A stretch of DNA of 64,000 bases from Odontocerum albicorne (GCA_949825065.1 OX463859.1:3820217-3884216), one strand, 5' to 3'; numbered from the stretch's first letter, positions 9,917 to 21,144 are shown. A program made the numbers and translations. The notes: generated by a model not told the origin, from the letters alone.

Positions 9917-11200
9917 TTGGTCCTTACATATGAAATTGGCGTTTTGCCGTACTGGCAACTTTGATCTCAAATATCTTCTCTTTGGTTAGGAATTCCAAAT
10001 TAAATTTTATACAGCTATTTACTCAAGTATTTGTGTTTCGAAAATTATAATTCATTTGTTTTTTCCTCAATTGTTTTTTTTTTTTGCGTCACTCAGTTTA
10101 CAAAATGGAAAACTTGAAATATCGCGTTATTTACGAGTACGAGTTCCACCGTGGCACCAGTGCTGCAGAAACGGCTCGAAGGATTAATGATGTGTATGGC
10201 GACGGTGCCGCAAAAGAAAACACAGTGCGTTTTTGGTTCCAACGTTTTCATTCTGGAAATTTCGACCTGCGGAATAAGCCCCGTGGACGGCCGGAGACCA
10301 AAGTTGATAATGAAGAATTGAAGGCTATTGTGGAAGCGGATCCATCGCAAACCACGTCCGAGTTAGCTGCAGGCTGCGGTGTTAGTGATAAAACTGTTTT
10401 AATCCACTTGAAGCAAATTGGGAAGGTGAAAAAGCTTGAAAGGTGGGTACCTCACGAATTGAGTGAAGCAAATCAACAAACGCGCGTTGACTGCTGCGTT
10501 GCATTACTCAACCGGCACAATAATGAAGGGATTTTGAATCGAATCATTACCTGTGATGAAAAGTGGATCCTGTATGATAATCGGAAGCGCTCATCGCAAT
10601 GGCTGAACCCTGCCGAACCAGCCAAACCATGCTCCAAGCGAAAATTGACTCCAAAAAAGTTACTTGTGAGCGTTTGGTGGACTAGTGCTGGTGTCGTTCA
10701 CTACAGCTTTCTTAAATCTGGCCAGACGATTACGGCAGATGTCTATTGTCAGCAATTGCAAACCATGATGGAAAGCTAGCTGCTAAACAACCGAGGCTGG
10801 TTAATCGCTCTAGGTCACTGCTGCTTCATGATAACGCTAGACCACACACTGCACAACAGACAGCTACCAAATTAGAAGAGCTTCAATTGGAATGTCTAAG
10901 ACATCCACCGTACTCTCCGGACCTTGCCCCAACAGATTACTATTTTTTTCGAAATTTGGATAACTTCTTGCAAGGGAAAAAATTCAACTCCGATGGGGCA
11001 GTCCAAACCGACTTCAAAGATTTTATTGATTCCCGTCCGAATGGTTTTTTTAGTAAAGGGATCGATGAACTACCTATGAGATGGCAAAAGTGCATAGATA
11101 GCAATGGTACATACTTTGATTAAATAAATATATTATATTAAAAAAAAATCAACTTTATGTCCTCCCAAACAAAACGCCAATTTCATATGTAAGGACCTAA
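9917..11200 (+). mobile_element. Mariner element, complete, 1,284 bp
   Basis: Ends are inverted repeats of about 28 bp: TTGGTCCTTACATATGAAAT on the left, and the complement of CATATGTAAGGACCTAA on the right. TA dinucleotides flank both sides (9915-9916 and 11201-11202), the expected mariner target duplication. The length is typical of the family. It interrupts a degenerate tandem array. The good end match and single lesion in the transposase suggest a fairly recent arrival. Confidence 0.96.
10105..11123 (+). pseudogene. Mariner transposase, one frameshift
   Basis: The transposase of the surrounding element cuts and pastes DNA at its inverted repeats in the nucleus. The ATG at 10105 (MENLKYRVIY) is the likely start; an upstream in-frame TTG at 10084 is not needed. 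An N-terminal helix-turn-helix region (about residues 1-110) contains GRP and ends near WVPHEL. The DD34D triad is intact: first Asp at codon 10555 (TCDEKW, about residue 151), second at 10830 (LLHDNARPH), third at 10935 within PYSPDLAPTDYYFF. The reading frame is lost at about 10773-10779, where a run of A appears one base short and a TAG follows; the rest continues in the next frame to a stop at 11121. Apart from this it is about 340 residues, the usual length. I am sure of the family, less so of the subfamily (cecropia-like by eye). Confidence 0.95.
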
Positions 11201-11202
11201 TA

Positions 11203-11576
11203 TTAAGCGTTAACTTGAAAATCAATTTTAAATATTAATTATCAAAATGTGTTTAAAAATAAACTGTAAAGATAGTTTTAAGCGTAAACTTGAAAGTTAA
11301 TTTCAAGTGTAAACTATAAAAATGTTTTTAAGCGTAAATTTGAAACATAATTTTTAAACGTTAGCTTGAAAATCAATTTTAAGCTTTAACTATTAAAATA
11401 TATTTTTAGCGTATAATATTAAAATATGTTTTTTTAAGAATAAACTTATTTCGAACCCTAAATTTTAAATATATTTGTTTAGCAGAAACTATTAATATAT
11501 TTAGTAGCCTAAATTATAAAATGTTTTTATGCCTAAAATATTTTTAAACGTAAATTGTAATAGTGATTTATAAGCG
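11203..11576. repeat. Degenerate tandem repeat, right part
   Basis: Continuation of 9680-9916: repeated 'taagcgtaaacttgaaaatcaatttt' variants with about 50-bp spacing and heavy drift. The mariner inserted inside it. Confidence 0.6.
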
Positions 11577-11879
11577 TTAACTAAATAATTTTAAACTACA
11601 TAAATCACAAATTTTCATAAGGTTTTGGCCGTATAATATTTTACCTAAGTAACTAGCAAAAAGGACACGACGTGAATGTTTTAATATAAATACTTCGAAA
11701 CTTCTTATTTTTATATTTTTCATATTCTCTAATCTTGGCAAGGGAATATCTCCAGCTGCAGTGTAGCAGGCTATGCCGTAATATAACAGGCTACATGATG
11801 TAATATATCTTCTCATAGCGCCGGAGATGTCACAGCCTGAAAAATGTTCTCCAGTAATGAAAGTCTGCCCCTTTATCAT
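11577..11879 (-). other. Unrecognised 100-residue open frame
   Basis: An open frame begins MIKGQTFITGEHFSGCDISG and contains SLLYYGIACYTAAGD. The stretch around YYGIACY faintly recalls the zone after the reverse-transcriptase core of LINEs, where YG...W is common, but the match is not good enough to assign. It could be a chance frame in repeat DNA. Confidence 0.25.
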
Positions 11880-11904
11880 GAAACCATCATTAACCTCGAT
11901 GTGG

Positions 11905-11945
11905 TATGCTGACCAGCGGTTCTCATACTTTGCTGAGATCTCTAA
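11905..11945. repeat. Possible hAT terminal fragment
   Basis: CAGCGGTTCTCATACTTTGC resembles hAT inverted-repeat ends (CAGNGGTTCTCAA). No partner end was located. Confidence 0.25.
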
Positions 11946-12070
11946 ACTTTGATATCGGGTTGTGGATCAGATGTTCTCAATCTTGAAAAGCAATCTTTCT
12001 AGTTTTTTTACCGTTTACCCATCAAGACTATTGGCATTATACAGCCATAAATATAATAAATAATATGTTG

Positions 12071-12320
12071 TTTATAGTTAAGGCATTAACGTTGTGGAGG
12101 TTTAAAGACATTGTAATTTATTTTTATCAAACACTGTTTATTCCATTTTTTTGTGATGGTATAACCCTACCGGTTTCAAGGCTTTAACCTCATCTTTAGG
12201 GGAGCGCAAACAAGACTTGTTTGCGCTCCCCTGAAGATGAGGTGAAAGCCTTGAAACCAGAAGGGTTATACCGTCACAAAAAAGTGAAATAAAGTGTTTG
12301 ATAAAAATAAATTACAATTA
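12071..12320 (-). mobile_element. FB foldback element A, palindromic
   Basis: The left arm starts TTTATAGTTAAGGCATTAAC and its complement returns after a centre at about 12212 (CAAGACTTGTTTGCG). The right arm stops early, at AAATTACAAT, so the palindrome is asymmetric: one arm has about 45 extra bases. Each arm contains CTGAAGATGAGG...TTGAAACC...ACCGTC, the hammerhead-like motif. No protein is encoded. Confidence 0.92.
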
Positions 12321-12454
12321 ATAACTAATACAAAAAAAGTTTAGCACTTAGAAAAAACATTAAATTAATTTTTTCATGTTAATAGGAATTTATTAAAATT
12401 AGGCATTTAAATATAACATTAACATTTAAGTATTACTTAAATTATTGCTAAACA

Positions 12455-12590
12455 AATTCATTAATTGTAATTTGTTTTATCAAACACTGTTTATTCCACT
12501 TTTTTGAGTGGAATAAACAGTGTTTGATAAAACAAATTATAATGTCTTTAAACCTCCACAATGTTAATGCCTTAACTATAAATCATATCA
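12455..12590 (+). mobile_element. FB foldback element B, centre deleted
   Basis: The short arm TTGTAATTTGTTTTATCAAA...TATTCCACTTTTTTGAGTGG runs straight into its complement. The middle of the palindrome, including the hammerhead-like part, is gone. The long arm runs to GCCTTAACTATAAA at 12586. The remaining palindrome is close to perfect over about 35 bp per arm. Confidence 0.88.
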
Positions 12591-12609
12591 ATTCAACAAT
12601 TATGAAGAA

Positions 12610-15600
12610 CAGTGTTCTCCAACCTTTTAACACCCGCAGACCGGTCAAAATAAGAGAAATATTTCCCATACCACTAATTCAGAAATAAAATCTAAATTTT
12701 ATACAGTACATATTTAGTTTTTTTTTTTTTTAGTTTTTAAATCTTACAATGTAACAGACATATGTAGGTACATATACAAAAAATACAAAAAAAAACATGA
12801 AAATTGTGTTGTTAACGTGTTCCCCGCGGGAAGCACAAACGCCTGTGATCTGACGACAATCCAAGTTTCAAATCACAAATACTTAAAAAAAATGACACAA
12901 AACCGGAATAAAAATTGAACTTAAATTTAAAATAATCTTTATTCTAGCGACATCTCTGAAAACCTTGTCAAATAATATATTAGTTTATGAGATATTGTTG
13001 AATAAACAGAGCGCCGAATTTTTTTGGTTTCTCAATATTTCCAGCATTAACGACCTGTCGCGCGGATCGAGTCCTGCGATGAGTCTCTCTTACGTAAATA
13101 AACATTACTAGTGCTATATGCATTTGATTGGGTGAGTGTCATGAAGCATTGATTTGATCGTAGCATTCCTTTGTTTATTTTACGTAATGTTTAGTTTATC
13201 TCCTTTATTTAATGAGTCTCCTTAAGAGTAATGACTATTATTAATTATCAGAAAATTACTTAAGTGTCGTGTTTACTTGGTGTTGTAATCAAATATCAGT
13301 GGTTCTAAACAAAATATGTGTTTAAACTTAGAAATTAAAAAACGCTGAAATTGTGCCGCGCACAGGATTCGTGGAATTTGATTTTTAACGCGGTGAACAG
13401 GTTAATGGAAATAATAGTTGTTAACCGTGGCTGCAGTGTTGTTTCAGAGAGACGTAGCGCTGCATTGACATTCATTCGGTTTCTCTGTTTCGTTTTTGTA
13501 ACTGACATAGACGAAAAAGTTTTCTCGCATGAATAGATAGTCGAAAATACGGACAATAATTTTACGACTTTATAACTTAGAGATTGATATTCTTTTTCGA
13601 GTGGTATCGAATACTGAGACATTGTTTGTATTTTATGTCTGGACAGCAGAGCAGAGATGCATCAGAAAACAATTCTATTAGGTTTCCATTATATTGAGTG
13701 CACATGATTTGATGTCTTCCGTGAAGGAATTATTAATACGAAGATTACCTTTACGAGAATCCTCAATTTCAGGTAAATAGTGATTACATTTTTGTACTGA
13801 CGCCCTTAAATGATGACTTATTATGTTTAAAATAACCTCCTAGTTGACGTTAGTAGCAATCAAAAAGTTTTGTAGAAGTGGAAAAATGTCTCCATCTCTC
13901 TCCTGTATGCGACTATCCCAAAAAAAGAGTTTCTTTTTAAATGCATCCATTTTATTTCTCATGGTCAAAATATTTGTTGAGAACCCCTGGAGAGAAGTAT
14001 TAAGTCAATTAAGAAGATTAAATATGCCCGCCTTATATGCAAGTTTGGAAATCCATTCCTCATCCAAAAAAATGTTCTAAAAGGACCGAGTTTGTCTGTC
14101 TCATAAAATGTTTTACTTCTTCCATCAGTTCAAAAAGGCGTGAAAAACCCTTTTCTCTTGATAACCACCTCACTTTTGCATGGAGAAGAAGATGTTGGTG
14201 TTGCAAATCCATGCTCTTGCAGAGTATCGTGAACAACCTGGAGTTCATGGCCCGACTACGAATTTAATTTATGATCTTCACTGCATCCTTCATCACTGTG
14301 TTTAGTTCTGGATAAAGTTTCTTTGCAACTAGGTGCTCTCGATGGATCATACAGTGAGTAGACAACATTTATGGATGTGCAACAGCCTTTATTTTTGCAA
14401 CTACACCTGAATGATATCCATTCATACTTGCAGCACCATTTGTACACACTCCAACGCATTTTCCCCATTCTAAACCCTTCTCTTGAAAATATTCATCAAG
14501 ATCACTAAATATATCTAAACTAGTGGACCGTCCAGGTAAGTTAAGGCGACAAAGAAGTTCCTCCCTGAAGTATTCAGCTTCACTTTACTTCACGAAGCAA
14601 AGTGGAAAAGTATGTTTGCTCACGTCAGTTGATTCATCAAGTTGAATCGCAAAACATCTCGATTTCTTTATCCCCTCTACAACATGCTCTTCAATATCGA
14701 TGACCATATCAAGTATTCTTTTCTAAAAGGTGTTGCCGGAAAGCAGTAAAGTATCTAGTTTTTTTGCAACTTGAGATTCCAAAATTTCCCCAGCGAAATC
14801 TAAAATGCAAGTCTTTACTAACTCCTCATTAATAGTAAACGGCTTTTTCGTTTTAAATATTCGAATAGCAACTAAATAATACGCTTGAAGAAGTGACTTG
14901 TCACTAGTCATCATTTTCTTCATTTGACTTTTCTGAATTTTCAACTGGTAATGTTATCTTTCAAAATCCAGTGGCTTATCTGCGATATCACTATACTGCG
15001 AATGCAAATGACGAACAAGTTTGGAAGGTTTCATGGCGTAGTTTGATAAAATTCCGTAACACATTACACACAAGGGCCGTGGATATATGTAGTTCACTTC
15101 CAAGGGCTACAGTGAAACCAAGTTTTAAGTACTTTTTATCATACTGCCTAACAAAGTGTATTTTTATTTTTTTGTCTTCTGTCGCACATTCCGAAGTATC
15201 AACACAATGATTTTTTATTGTTTCTTCTAAATTTAAAGTACTCGTTCTTTGATTATTGTCGGTGTCATCATAATTTTTCTCCTGATTATTATTCTTGTTT
15301 TTAAAGAATGTTAAAAGGTTTTACTGTTTGCTTTTATTTTGTAGGATTTATAATTTTGCAATACAAGAAACTCTATTCCGATATACCGCAAAACAGAGTA
15401 AACAAACGATGGATGCAGCGAATTTAATAACGTTCGGGTACGGTAAGGTAAGCAGGATGCTGGACTCGTTGTCAAAAGAAGAGCTATCATCACACTGGCA
15501 AAACAAAGCACAATATGATCTTTGAGGAGTAATTAAGTAATACTTTCTGGTTCAAATGTACTGTTCATGGAAGTACACGCTAATATATTTCTTATTCTAT

Positions 15601-16150
15601 AGGTAGTTATTGGCATTCATGGCTAACCTGACTTGTGATATTCTGGATCCCTCGGTAGTAAAATCTGTGTCTTTGTTAACACTTGCCACCCTATGATGGA
15701 TAGTGAGTGACCAAGGCTTACATAATAAAACAATTTTATAGCTAATTACAAAAAATAACCTAGCAGATTTTGCATAATTTTAATTTAAAACATACATTTT
15801 TCACTGGATGCTGAGCGTCCAGCACAGTAAGGCAAGTGTTAAAAGTCGGAAAGAATTCTATGAATTCCTTGGTAGAAAACCTTGAAACAAACACTCCGAT
15901 CCTCCTGCATGTCGCAAATATTATAATATCCTCAAGTAACATTGTAGTTTTAAAATATAAATATATAATTACATAAAAACTTATTTTTAAGGAACTTTAT
16001 TTTAATTTAACATGAGGTATTTGGGAAATTCTGAGAAATTGTGGGAATTTTTAGTATAGACATTTTAAAATAACCGACTACTATTTGCGAACAGGCAAAA
16101 AATGTCTGCCGACCAGAACCGGTCCGCGGACTGGCGGTTCGGGAACACTG
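12610..16150 (-). mobile_element. hAT transposon, full-length but decayed (3,541 bp)
   Basis: The left end CAGTGTTCTCCAACC and the right end, read inward, CAGTGTTCCCGAACC match at 13 of 15 positions. Both continue into related GC-rich text (GCAGACCGGTC and GTCCGCGGACCGG). The flanks carry an 8-bp duplication with one change: ATGAAGAA at 12602-12609 and ATGAAGAG at 16151-16158. hAT elements make 8-bp duplications. The interior encodes a BED-finger/ZBED-like transposase on the minus strand. Nothing else in the 3.5 kb is clearly foreign; 15300-16100 is its 5' non-coding region. Confidence 0.92.
13332..15305 (-). pseudogene. hAT transposase, ZBED5/SCAND3-like, multiple frameshifts
   Basis: Blocks on the minus strand, in order: IHFVRQYDKKYLKLGFT and a degraded BED zinc-finger zone (about 15190-14960); VAIRIFKTKKPFTINEELVK...AKKLDTLLLSGNTF (14944-14723); RCFAIQLDESTDVSKHTFPL (about 14680-14600); CVGVCTNGAASMNGYHSG and THCMIHREHLVAKKL (about 14460-14320); NSRLFTILCKSMDLQHQHLL with VRWLSREKGFSRLFELMEEV (14248-14090); LNTSLQGFSTNILTM and KMDAFKKKLFFWDSRIQE (about 14020-13900); and the C-terminal hAT dimerisation block CEKTFSSMSVTKTKQRNRMN (about 13540-13470). 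These are the landmarks of ZBED5-type hAT transposases. At least five frame changes or stops break it. Part of the BED-finger cysteines is lost. Confidence 0.92.
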
Positions 16151-16344
16151 ATGAAGAGCTTTCGCCAATCTGATTCGATAATGTTTACCGAGAAAATAGT
16201 TCTGCAGCATTTCTTCAATCTTAGGTCTTGACTGGAAGACTGGTAATTCCATTTTTTTTTTCTAAATTATTTTATTATAGGGATCGCGTGTGATGATGAC
16301 AACAATAAGACACGATCTTTTTATCCTTACCCTCAACTAACATA

Positions 16345-16590
16345 TATGAAAAACTGAAAAACATCTGGTGTCCCCGTGGCTGGGCTCGCCCTATATTGGT
16401 GGGTTGTATCTTGGCCGAGGGGATGTTATTAGATGAGCTCAGACCTTTTGATAGCTTCTGTATTTAATATCTACAATAATAATAATGTATTATCTGCAAT
16501 TTATATATTTTAGAAGTGTTATTTACATATATTATGTACATACTATGTTGCTGTCAATAAACCTATATTTATTTATTTATTTATTTATAT
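16345..16590 (+). repeat. LINE-P 3' end with (ATTT)n tail
   Basis: Starts near CTGAAAAACATCTGGTGTCC, continues GGCTGGGCTCGCCCTATATT and ends TGTTGCTGTCAATAAACC followed by ATTTATTTATTT. Other copies are at 22918 and 36063 (opposite strand), 50015 and 51105. No reverse-transcriptase coding is visible, so it may be a LINE 3' untranslated region or a SINE. Confidence 0.8.
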
Positions 16591-16619
16591 TTATTTTATT
16601 ATATTTTTAATTTGTCAAT

Positions 16620-16720
16620 AACAGTAGGCTCGTTGGCGTCCTTAGTCCCGAGTAGGTGCACCCTTGATAAAAATTTACCCTCTAAACGGCGCTAAATAAA
16701 TTTTCCTTTTATGATTTTGT
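16620..16720. repeat. Short dispersed repeat fragment
   Basis: GGCGTCCTTAGTCCCGAGTA...AACGGCGCTAAATAAATT parallels 35490-35550 (GCGTCCCGAGTTATAGCACC...AACGGCGCTATATTAATT). Family unknown. Confidence 0.4.
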
Positions 16721-16804
16721 TGATATTGAACCTAGTTGGTTATCAAAATTCCACACGGGAGCTTCGGATGCAATTCATGGTACATGCATACATATCATCA
16801 CAAC

Positions 16805-16955
16805 ACTCATCCTTGTGTTCTCCTGATGATGAGGTGAAAACCTTGAAACCAGTAGGGTTATACCGTTGTAAAAAATGGAATTAACAGTGTTTAACTAAAC
16901 AAATTACCTACTATGTCTTTAAACCTACACATTATTCATGATTTAACTTTAAATA
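16805..16955 (+). repeat. FB half element G (one arm)
   Basis: Contains CTGATGATGAGGTGAAAACC, TTGAAACCAGTAGGGTTATA, then ACAGTGTTT and ATGTCTTTAAACCTACAC, ending near ATTTAACTTTAAATA. Only the long arm is present. It has the canonical CTGATGA spelling of the hammerhead-like box. Confidence 0.8.
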
Positions 16956-17214
16956 ATATGCATAGATAAAACATTATTATATCTTAAGACAAAACTTCTT
17001 ATGAAGTGTTCAAAAAAGTAGCAATTAATAGTTATTTAACGTTTCTAGGTTAAAAATTCTTGTTAGAACTCCATTATTAACAAATGTATTCCAAAGCATG
17101 TATAAAAATATTTCACATATTTTTTATACATTGATTTTGCCCCGCAAGCAAATTATTTGTGAAAAGTATATTAAATACGAGTAAACGTGATGCTTTATTT
17201 TGTATCGTAATACG
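16956..17214. other. Intergenic, no feature recognised
   Basis: AT-rich DNA without an assignable element. Confidence 0.4.
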
Positions 17215-17400
17215 AGTTTCAACACGACCTCCAAACCTAGTTGATAAAACACTTGGATTCTAACTCTAGGGTTACGGGTCCGATTTCCGTTTGAGCCCGA
17301 TCAATTTAAAAAGGGTTCCAGTCTGGTTTCACTAAAGGCTTATTTAAAACCTTCCTTGTTGGTCAACAGACAAAGGCGGCCAAGCTGTACTATTAGCAAC
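17215..17400 (+). repeat. tRNA-derived SINE, diverged
   Basis: tRNA-like head CGACCTCCAAACCTAGTTGATAAAACACTTGG with B box GGGTCCGATTTCCG, then TTCCAGTCTGGTT and TTGTTGGTCAACAGACAAAG. The 3' hairpin region is badly eroded. Confidence 0.6.
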
Positions 17401-17454
17401 CAAATTGTAATATAATATCCGAAATATATAGCTTTTCTAGTGTTTCAAGATTCT

Positions 17455-18240
17455 TCTTCTTCCCAGTGTCATGTCAGGTCCCCTAACGTTGCATATCACC
17501 TGACAGTAGACATCTTTGTCCCCGGCAGCCCGAAAAAGATCCCCGACGCTTCTTATACCAGTCCAATCACGCATATTGCGGAGCCAAGAGATTTGCCTCC
17601 TGCCAACACCTCTTCGACCCTATATTTTGCCTTGGATGATCATGTGCAGTAATTTGTACTTTGTTCCTCTAAGTAAATTACCCAAATGGGACACCTTTCG
17701 GATTTTAATATTATTCAGCCACTCTATCAACTTTGGATCTTTGAAGAACCCTTGTGTTGCTGACCATATCCGTCCAGGGTATCCGTAGCAGTCTCCGGTG
17801 CATCCACATTTCGAATGCTTCCAGTCGGTTCATAGTACCAACTTTGAGGGTCCATGATTCCCCTCCATGCATGTTGTCGAAGTTTCAAGTTTAGATTATT
17901 ATCGCAGGATACGCTTCTCATTTTATTAAAAGCCGCACGAGACGATTCAATTCTGCACTTAACTTAGGTTTCTGGGTCGAGGTCGTCCACTAGGATACTT
18001 CCGAGGTATTTAATTTTTTTCTCTCTCCCTATATCAGCACTGTTCAATGTAAGACGTGCTCCTCCGTGATCCTGTCGGCCAAACACCATGAACCTAGTTT
18101 TACTCACGTTCATGTTCAGCTCCAGCCTCACACCGGCTTCATTAATTCTATCTATAAGCGTTTGAAGGTAATCAAAATACTGTCTGCCAAAACATCCGTA
18201 TCATCCCCATTGACCCCCAGATTCATTTCAAGATTAACGC
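17455..18240 (-). pseudogene. LINE-W, longest copy, with RT core remnant
   Basis: Reading the minus strand from 18235: LGVNGDDTDVLADS-like text in the place of the catalytic YADD box, RINEAGVRLELNMNVSKTRF, MVFGRQDHGGARLTLNSADI, KYLGSILVDDLDPET, KCRIESSRAAFNKMRSV, NLNLKLRQ, a gap, then the ESWTLKVG, AFEMWMH and DMVSNTRVLQRSKVD blocks (in part out of frame), RNMRDWTG and the VGGT-type end with the GAA tail near 17455. This is the only copy reaching the finger/palm part of reverse transcriptase. The Y of YADD is not preserved and stops are present, so it is dead. Confidence 0.85.
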
Positions 18241-18790
18241 TGTGCAAATTCATTTTTTTACTTTTTTACTATCATTTTGATAATAAAAGTTTAACAAATA
18301 CTGGTTGACACGACAGTGTAACACCTGTTCGTGGAAAAATATTTAATTATCTTTTTCATTGCCAGTCATTAAAGGTTCTATCTCACGAGAATTGTATTAG
18401 TTTGGTTTGCAACTACCCTGAAGAATTGCCTTGCTTCGTGGTATGTTTTCACCGAAAAAAATACGGCTCCTCTCAAGAGAAACATACCATACGCATTATA
18501 CAAAATTATAGATAATTGAGAGTTTAACAAGAATCGTTATACATAAATTCGTAACTAATCCTGCTAGAAACACATGGAATGATTTACGATAAAAATGAGC
18601 CAATAGCAATTTGCTTACGAGAATCGCATGTTGTAATTCGTCAGTCGTGAGAATGTGTTATTGAGTAACGCAAGTAACACCGTGTCCGGTTTGGTGGATA
18701 ATTTTAATGTAGATGTTGTTGAGTTCAGGAGGGTCGATCTCCGACATTTTATTAATCTTTTCTGTTAGGTATTAATTCAATTTGTTATTC
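18241..18790. other. Intergenic, no feature recognised
   Basis: Mixed composition. GGTATGTTTTCACC (18440) and GAAACATACC (18479) form a short imperfect inverted repeat. No gene assigned. Confidence 0.4.
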
Positions 18791-18803
18791 CATTTTTATT
18801 TCG

Positions 18804-18998
18804 TTTATAGTTAAGGCATTAACGTTGTGGAGGTTTAAAGACATTGTAATTTATTTTTATCAAACACGGTTTATTCCACTTTTTTGTAACGGTATAACCC
18901 TACCGGTTTCAAGGCTTTCACCTCATCTTCAGGGGAGCGCAAACAAGGTTATACCGTCACAAAAAGTGGAATACACAGTGTTTGATAGAAATAAATTA
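18804..18998 (-). mobile_element. FB foldback element C, with target duplication
   Basis: The full long arm lies on the left (TTTATAGTTAAGGCATTAAC); the centre is deleted so that GGGGAGCGCAAACAAG joins GTTATACCGTCAC; the short arm ends AATAAATTA. The 13-bp duplication CATTTTTATTTCG flanks it exactly at 18791-18803 and 18999-19011. The duplication length suits target-primed reverse transcription rather than a DNA transposase. Confidence 0.92.
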
Positions 18999-19011
18999 CA
19001 TTTTTATTTCG

Positions 19012-19394
19012 TTTTTAACATAATGAACTTTATATTTTCTTGGATTAATTGGCTACTCTAATTTAATGGTGTCAATGGACAATACCATAAATTAAGTTGC
19101 TTTAAGAGAAGTCGATGAGTAATTTTTTATTTCTCGTGACGTCGGACCTTAAGTCCACCATCCCTGCTTTCTTTCAAAACTCAGGTGTGTCGCCACTAAA
19201 GAAGGAGCCCCTTTGGGCAATTATTTCTACTTCGGTAAGTGACGTCGCAGCATTCATAAAATATAAAGAAGATTTCGATCTTCTGCTGTAGATTGCGCTG
19301 TATGGGGATTTGATATCCCCCATAACAGCGTGGGCGATGGTGAGATATAACTGAATTAAAATTAACCTTAAATTATTTACTTGACTATTTATTT
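19012..19394. other. Intergenic with two TGACGTCG sites
   Basis: No coding or repeat match. GTGACGTCG occurs at about 19137 and 19240, a CRE-like octamer in each case; whether it acts as a regulatory site is unknown. Confidence 0.3.
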
Positions 19395-19597
19395 ATTTTA
19401 TTGTTGTACTTTACATTAGTTATTTCATTGTTTTACTTTACATTAGTTATTTCATTGTTTTATTGTTGTACTTTACATGAGTTATTTAATTGTTTTATTG
19501 TTGTACTTTACATTAGTTATTTCATTATTTTACTTTACATTAGTTATTTCATTGTTTTATTGTTGTACTTTACATTGGTTATTTCATTGTTTTATGG
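19395..19597. repeat. Tandem repeat, units of about 27 and 36 bp
   Basis: Alternating blocks built from TTTACATTAGTTATTTCATT with TGTTTTATTGTTGTAC inserts. The open plus-strand frame over it is a by-product. Confidence 0.88.
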
Positions 19598-19639
19598 ATA
19601 TAGGTGAATTATGAAAAAAATGTGGAGTATCAAGGGGGA

Positions 19640-19990
19640 ATTAAGACATCAGAAAATGCATGGATAAAATGGATGTTTTTAGTAAGATGAAAGAAGGAGC
19701 TTTAAGGTAGTTTGGACGTAAGGAAGATAAAAAATTACTAAACGAATACATAAGGGGAAGATGTGCGCGAAAGATATAGACCAAAGAAACGTAGATGAAC
19801 CAAATGGACCAGCAGATTTTGAAAGAGGGTATAATAAAAAATATGAATAATAGAAGATCGTGAATGATGAGATGTATGACTGTGGAGGAGGCAAAAGTTA
19901 TGTGCTTGGATAGAAAAAAATAGAGATCTGTTCTCTCTGCCTACCCCTTAGAACACTGCGTGTATATATATATGTGTGTGCTGTTTTTTT
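19640..19990 (+). pseudogene. LINE-K copy, decayed
   Basis: On the plus strand: MDVFSKMKEGALR, FGR, YIRGRCARKI, MNQMDQQILKEG, IIKNMNNRRS, MMRCMTVEEAKVMCLDRKK and RSVLSAYP before the 3' end. These blocks keep the order of LINE-K, although the residues differ enough to call it a separate subfamily. Stops interrupt it. Confidence 0.72.
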
Positions 19991-20089
19991 TTTGACGGTG
20001 TTATTTTATATTTTGTGAAGTAAATATTGCTGTGTTTAGTAAAGGATTCTTAATTGTCATATATTTTTCCAGTATTCAAATAAACTACT

Positions 20090-20180
20090 GCGAAAAAAAC
20101 ACTATATAGTTAAAAAACACTATATAGTTAAAAAAACACTGTATAGTTAAAAAAAACACTATAAAGTTAAAAAACACAAA
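20090..20180. repeat. Tandem repeat, about 20-bp unit
   Basis: Four to five copies of ACACTATATAGTTAAAAA with varying A-runs. The unit contains a palindrome CTATATAG. Confidence 0.85.
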
Positions 20181-20684
20181 TTAAACATAAGTTATAATTA
20201 AATATGACTTGAGGGGAAAAATACAAAACTGAAGTTCTCTCAACTTTTTTTATATTTGCTCCATTGTTAAAAAGATGTGGTTTTCCTCAGTCACATTTTA
20301 AATTACACCCACAATATATTTTATACCCTCAATTTCTAATTTATGTGTTTCTCTTTTAAACAACATTGATCTCATATAGCCAAAGTGTTAATGTAACTAC
20401 ATAATGTAAATCAGTGTTAATGTAAATACATAAACGTTTTGTAAATACATAAACAGTGTTAATGTAAAAACGTAAACGTTCTTGTTAAAAAATCACATTT
20501 TATTGCTAGTTTTACATTTTTTTTATAATTTCTACCAATAAATTCACGATTTAAAATTTAAAAAATCAATATAAATTCACAAAAAAACACAGAACTATAG
20601 TATAATAATAATACACGATTTTATTCTTCTTCTTTATCTTTAATTAGACCTGTGGTTTGTTATCATCAGCCTTTCTTGAAATAC
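20181..20684. other. Intergenic with degenerate repeats
   Basis: Positions 20385-20480 hold loose repeats of AGTGTTAATGTAAATACATA. Otherwise AT-rich and unassigned. Confidence 0.45.
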
Positions 20685-20775
20685 ATTGTTTATAGTTAAG
20701 GCATTAACATTGTGGAAGTTTAAAGACATTGTCATTTCTTTTATCAAAAACTTTATTCCACTTTTTATTGTTTGT
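20685..20775 (-). repeat. FB half element H (long-arm end only)
   Basis: TTTATAGTTAAGGCATTAAC...GTGGAAGTTTAAAGACATTG, then TCAAAAACTTTATTCCACTT, after which homology stops. It corresponds to the outer part of the long arm. Confidence 0.8.
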
Positions 20776-21144
20776 TCCTCTCTCTTGAAATGTTGACTTC
20801 CATATTCTTGAAGGTCTTCTTGTGTGACACCTACCAACAGGTATGTCATGAACTAAAATGTAGAAAACTCTAGTGTCATCCATCCTTTTGATATAGGCTC
20901 ACGAGTATCTTCTGCGTTTTCTAATCCATCTTACAATATCTTCTATTTCTCATAGCTGGCAGATATGGGAACTTGTTAACCTATACTTAAGTATTTTATT
21001 TTGTTTTAATGAAATCGGTTCTCTGAGCTTTTTTTTGTTGAATATGCCATGTTAATATGTTAAACTCTATAAATAAGAATTGGCTTAAAGCGTGCTTTGT
21101 AAGCTTGGGCCTTACTGTGGGAATACGGTGGTATTATTAAATGA
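20776..21144. other. Intergenic, no feature recognised
   Basis: Unassigned DNA; the text near 20770-20850 continues a chance open frame on the minus strand. Confidence 0.35.

Noticed and set aside
19130..19260. Promoter based on two TGACGTCG sites
   Set aside because: No downstream gene, TATA or initiator context could be tied to them.
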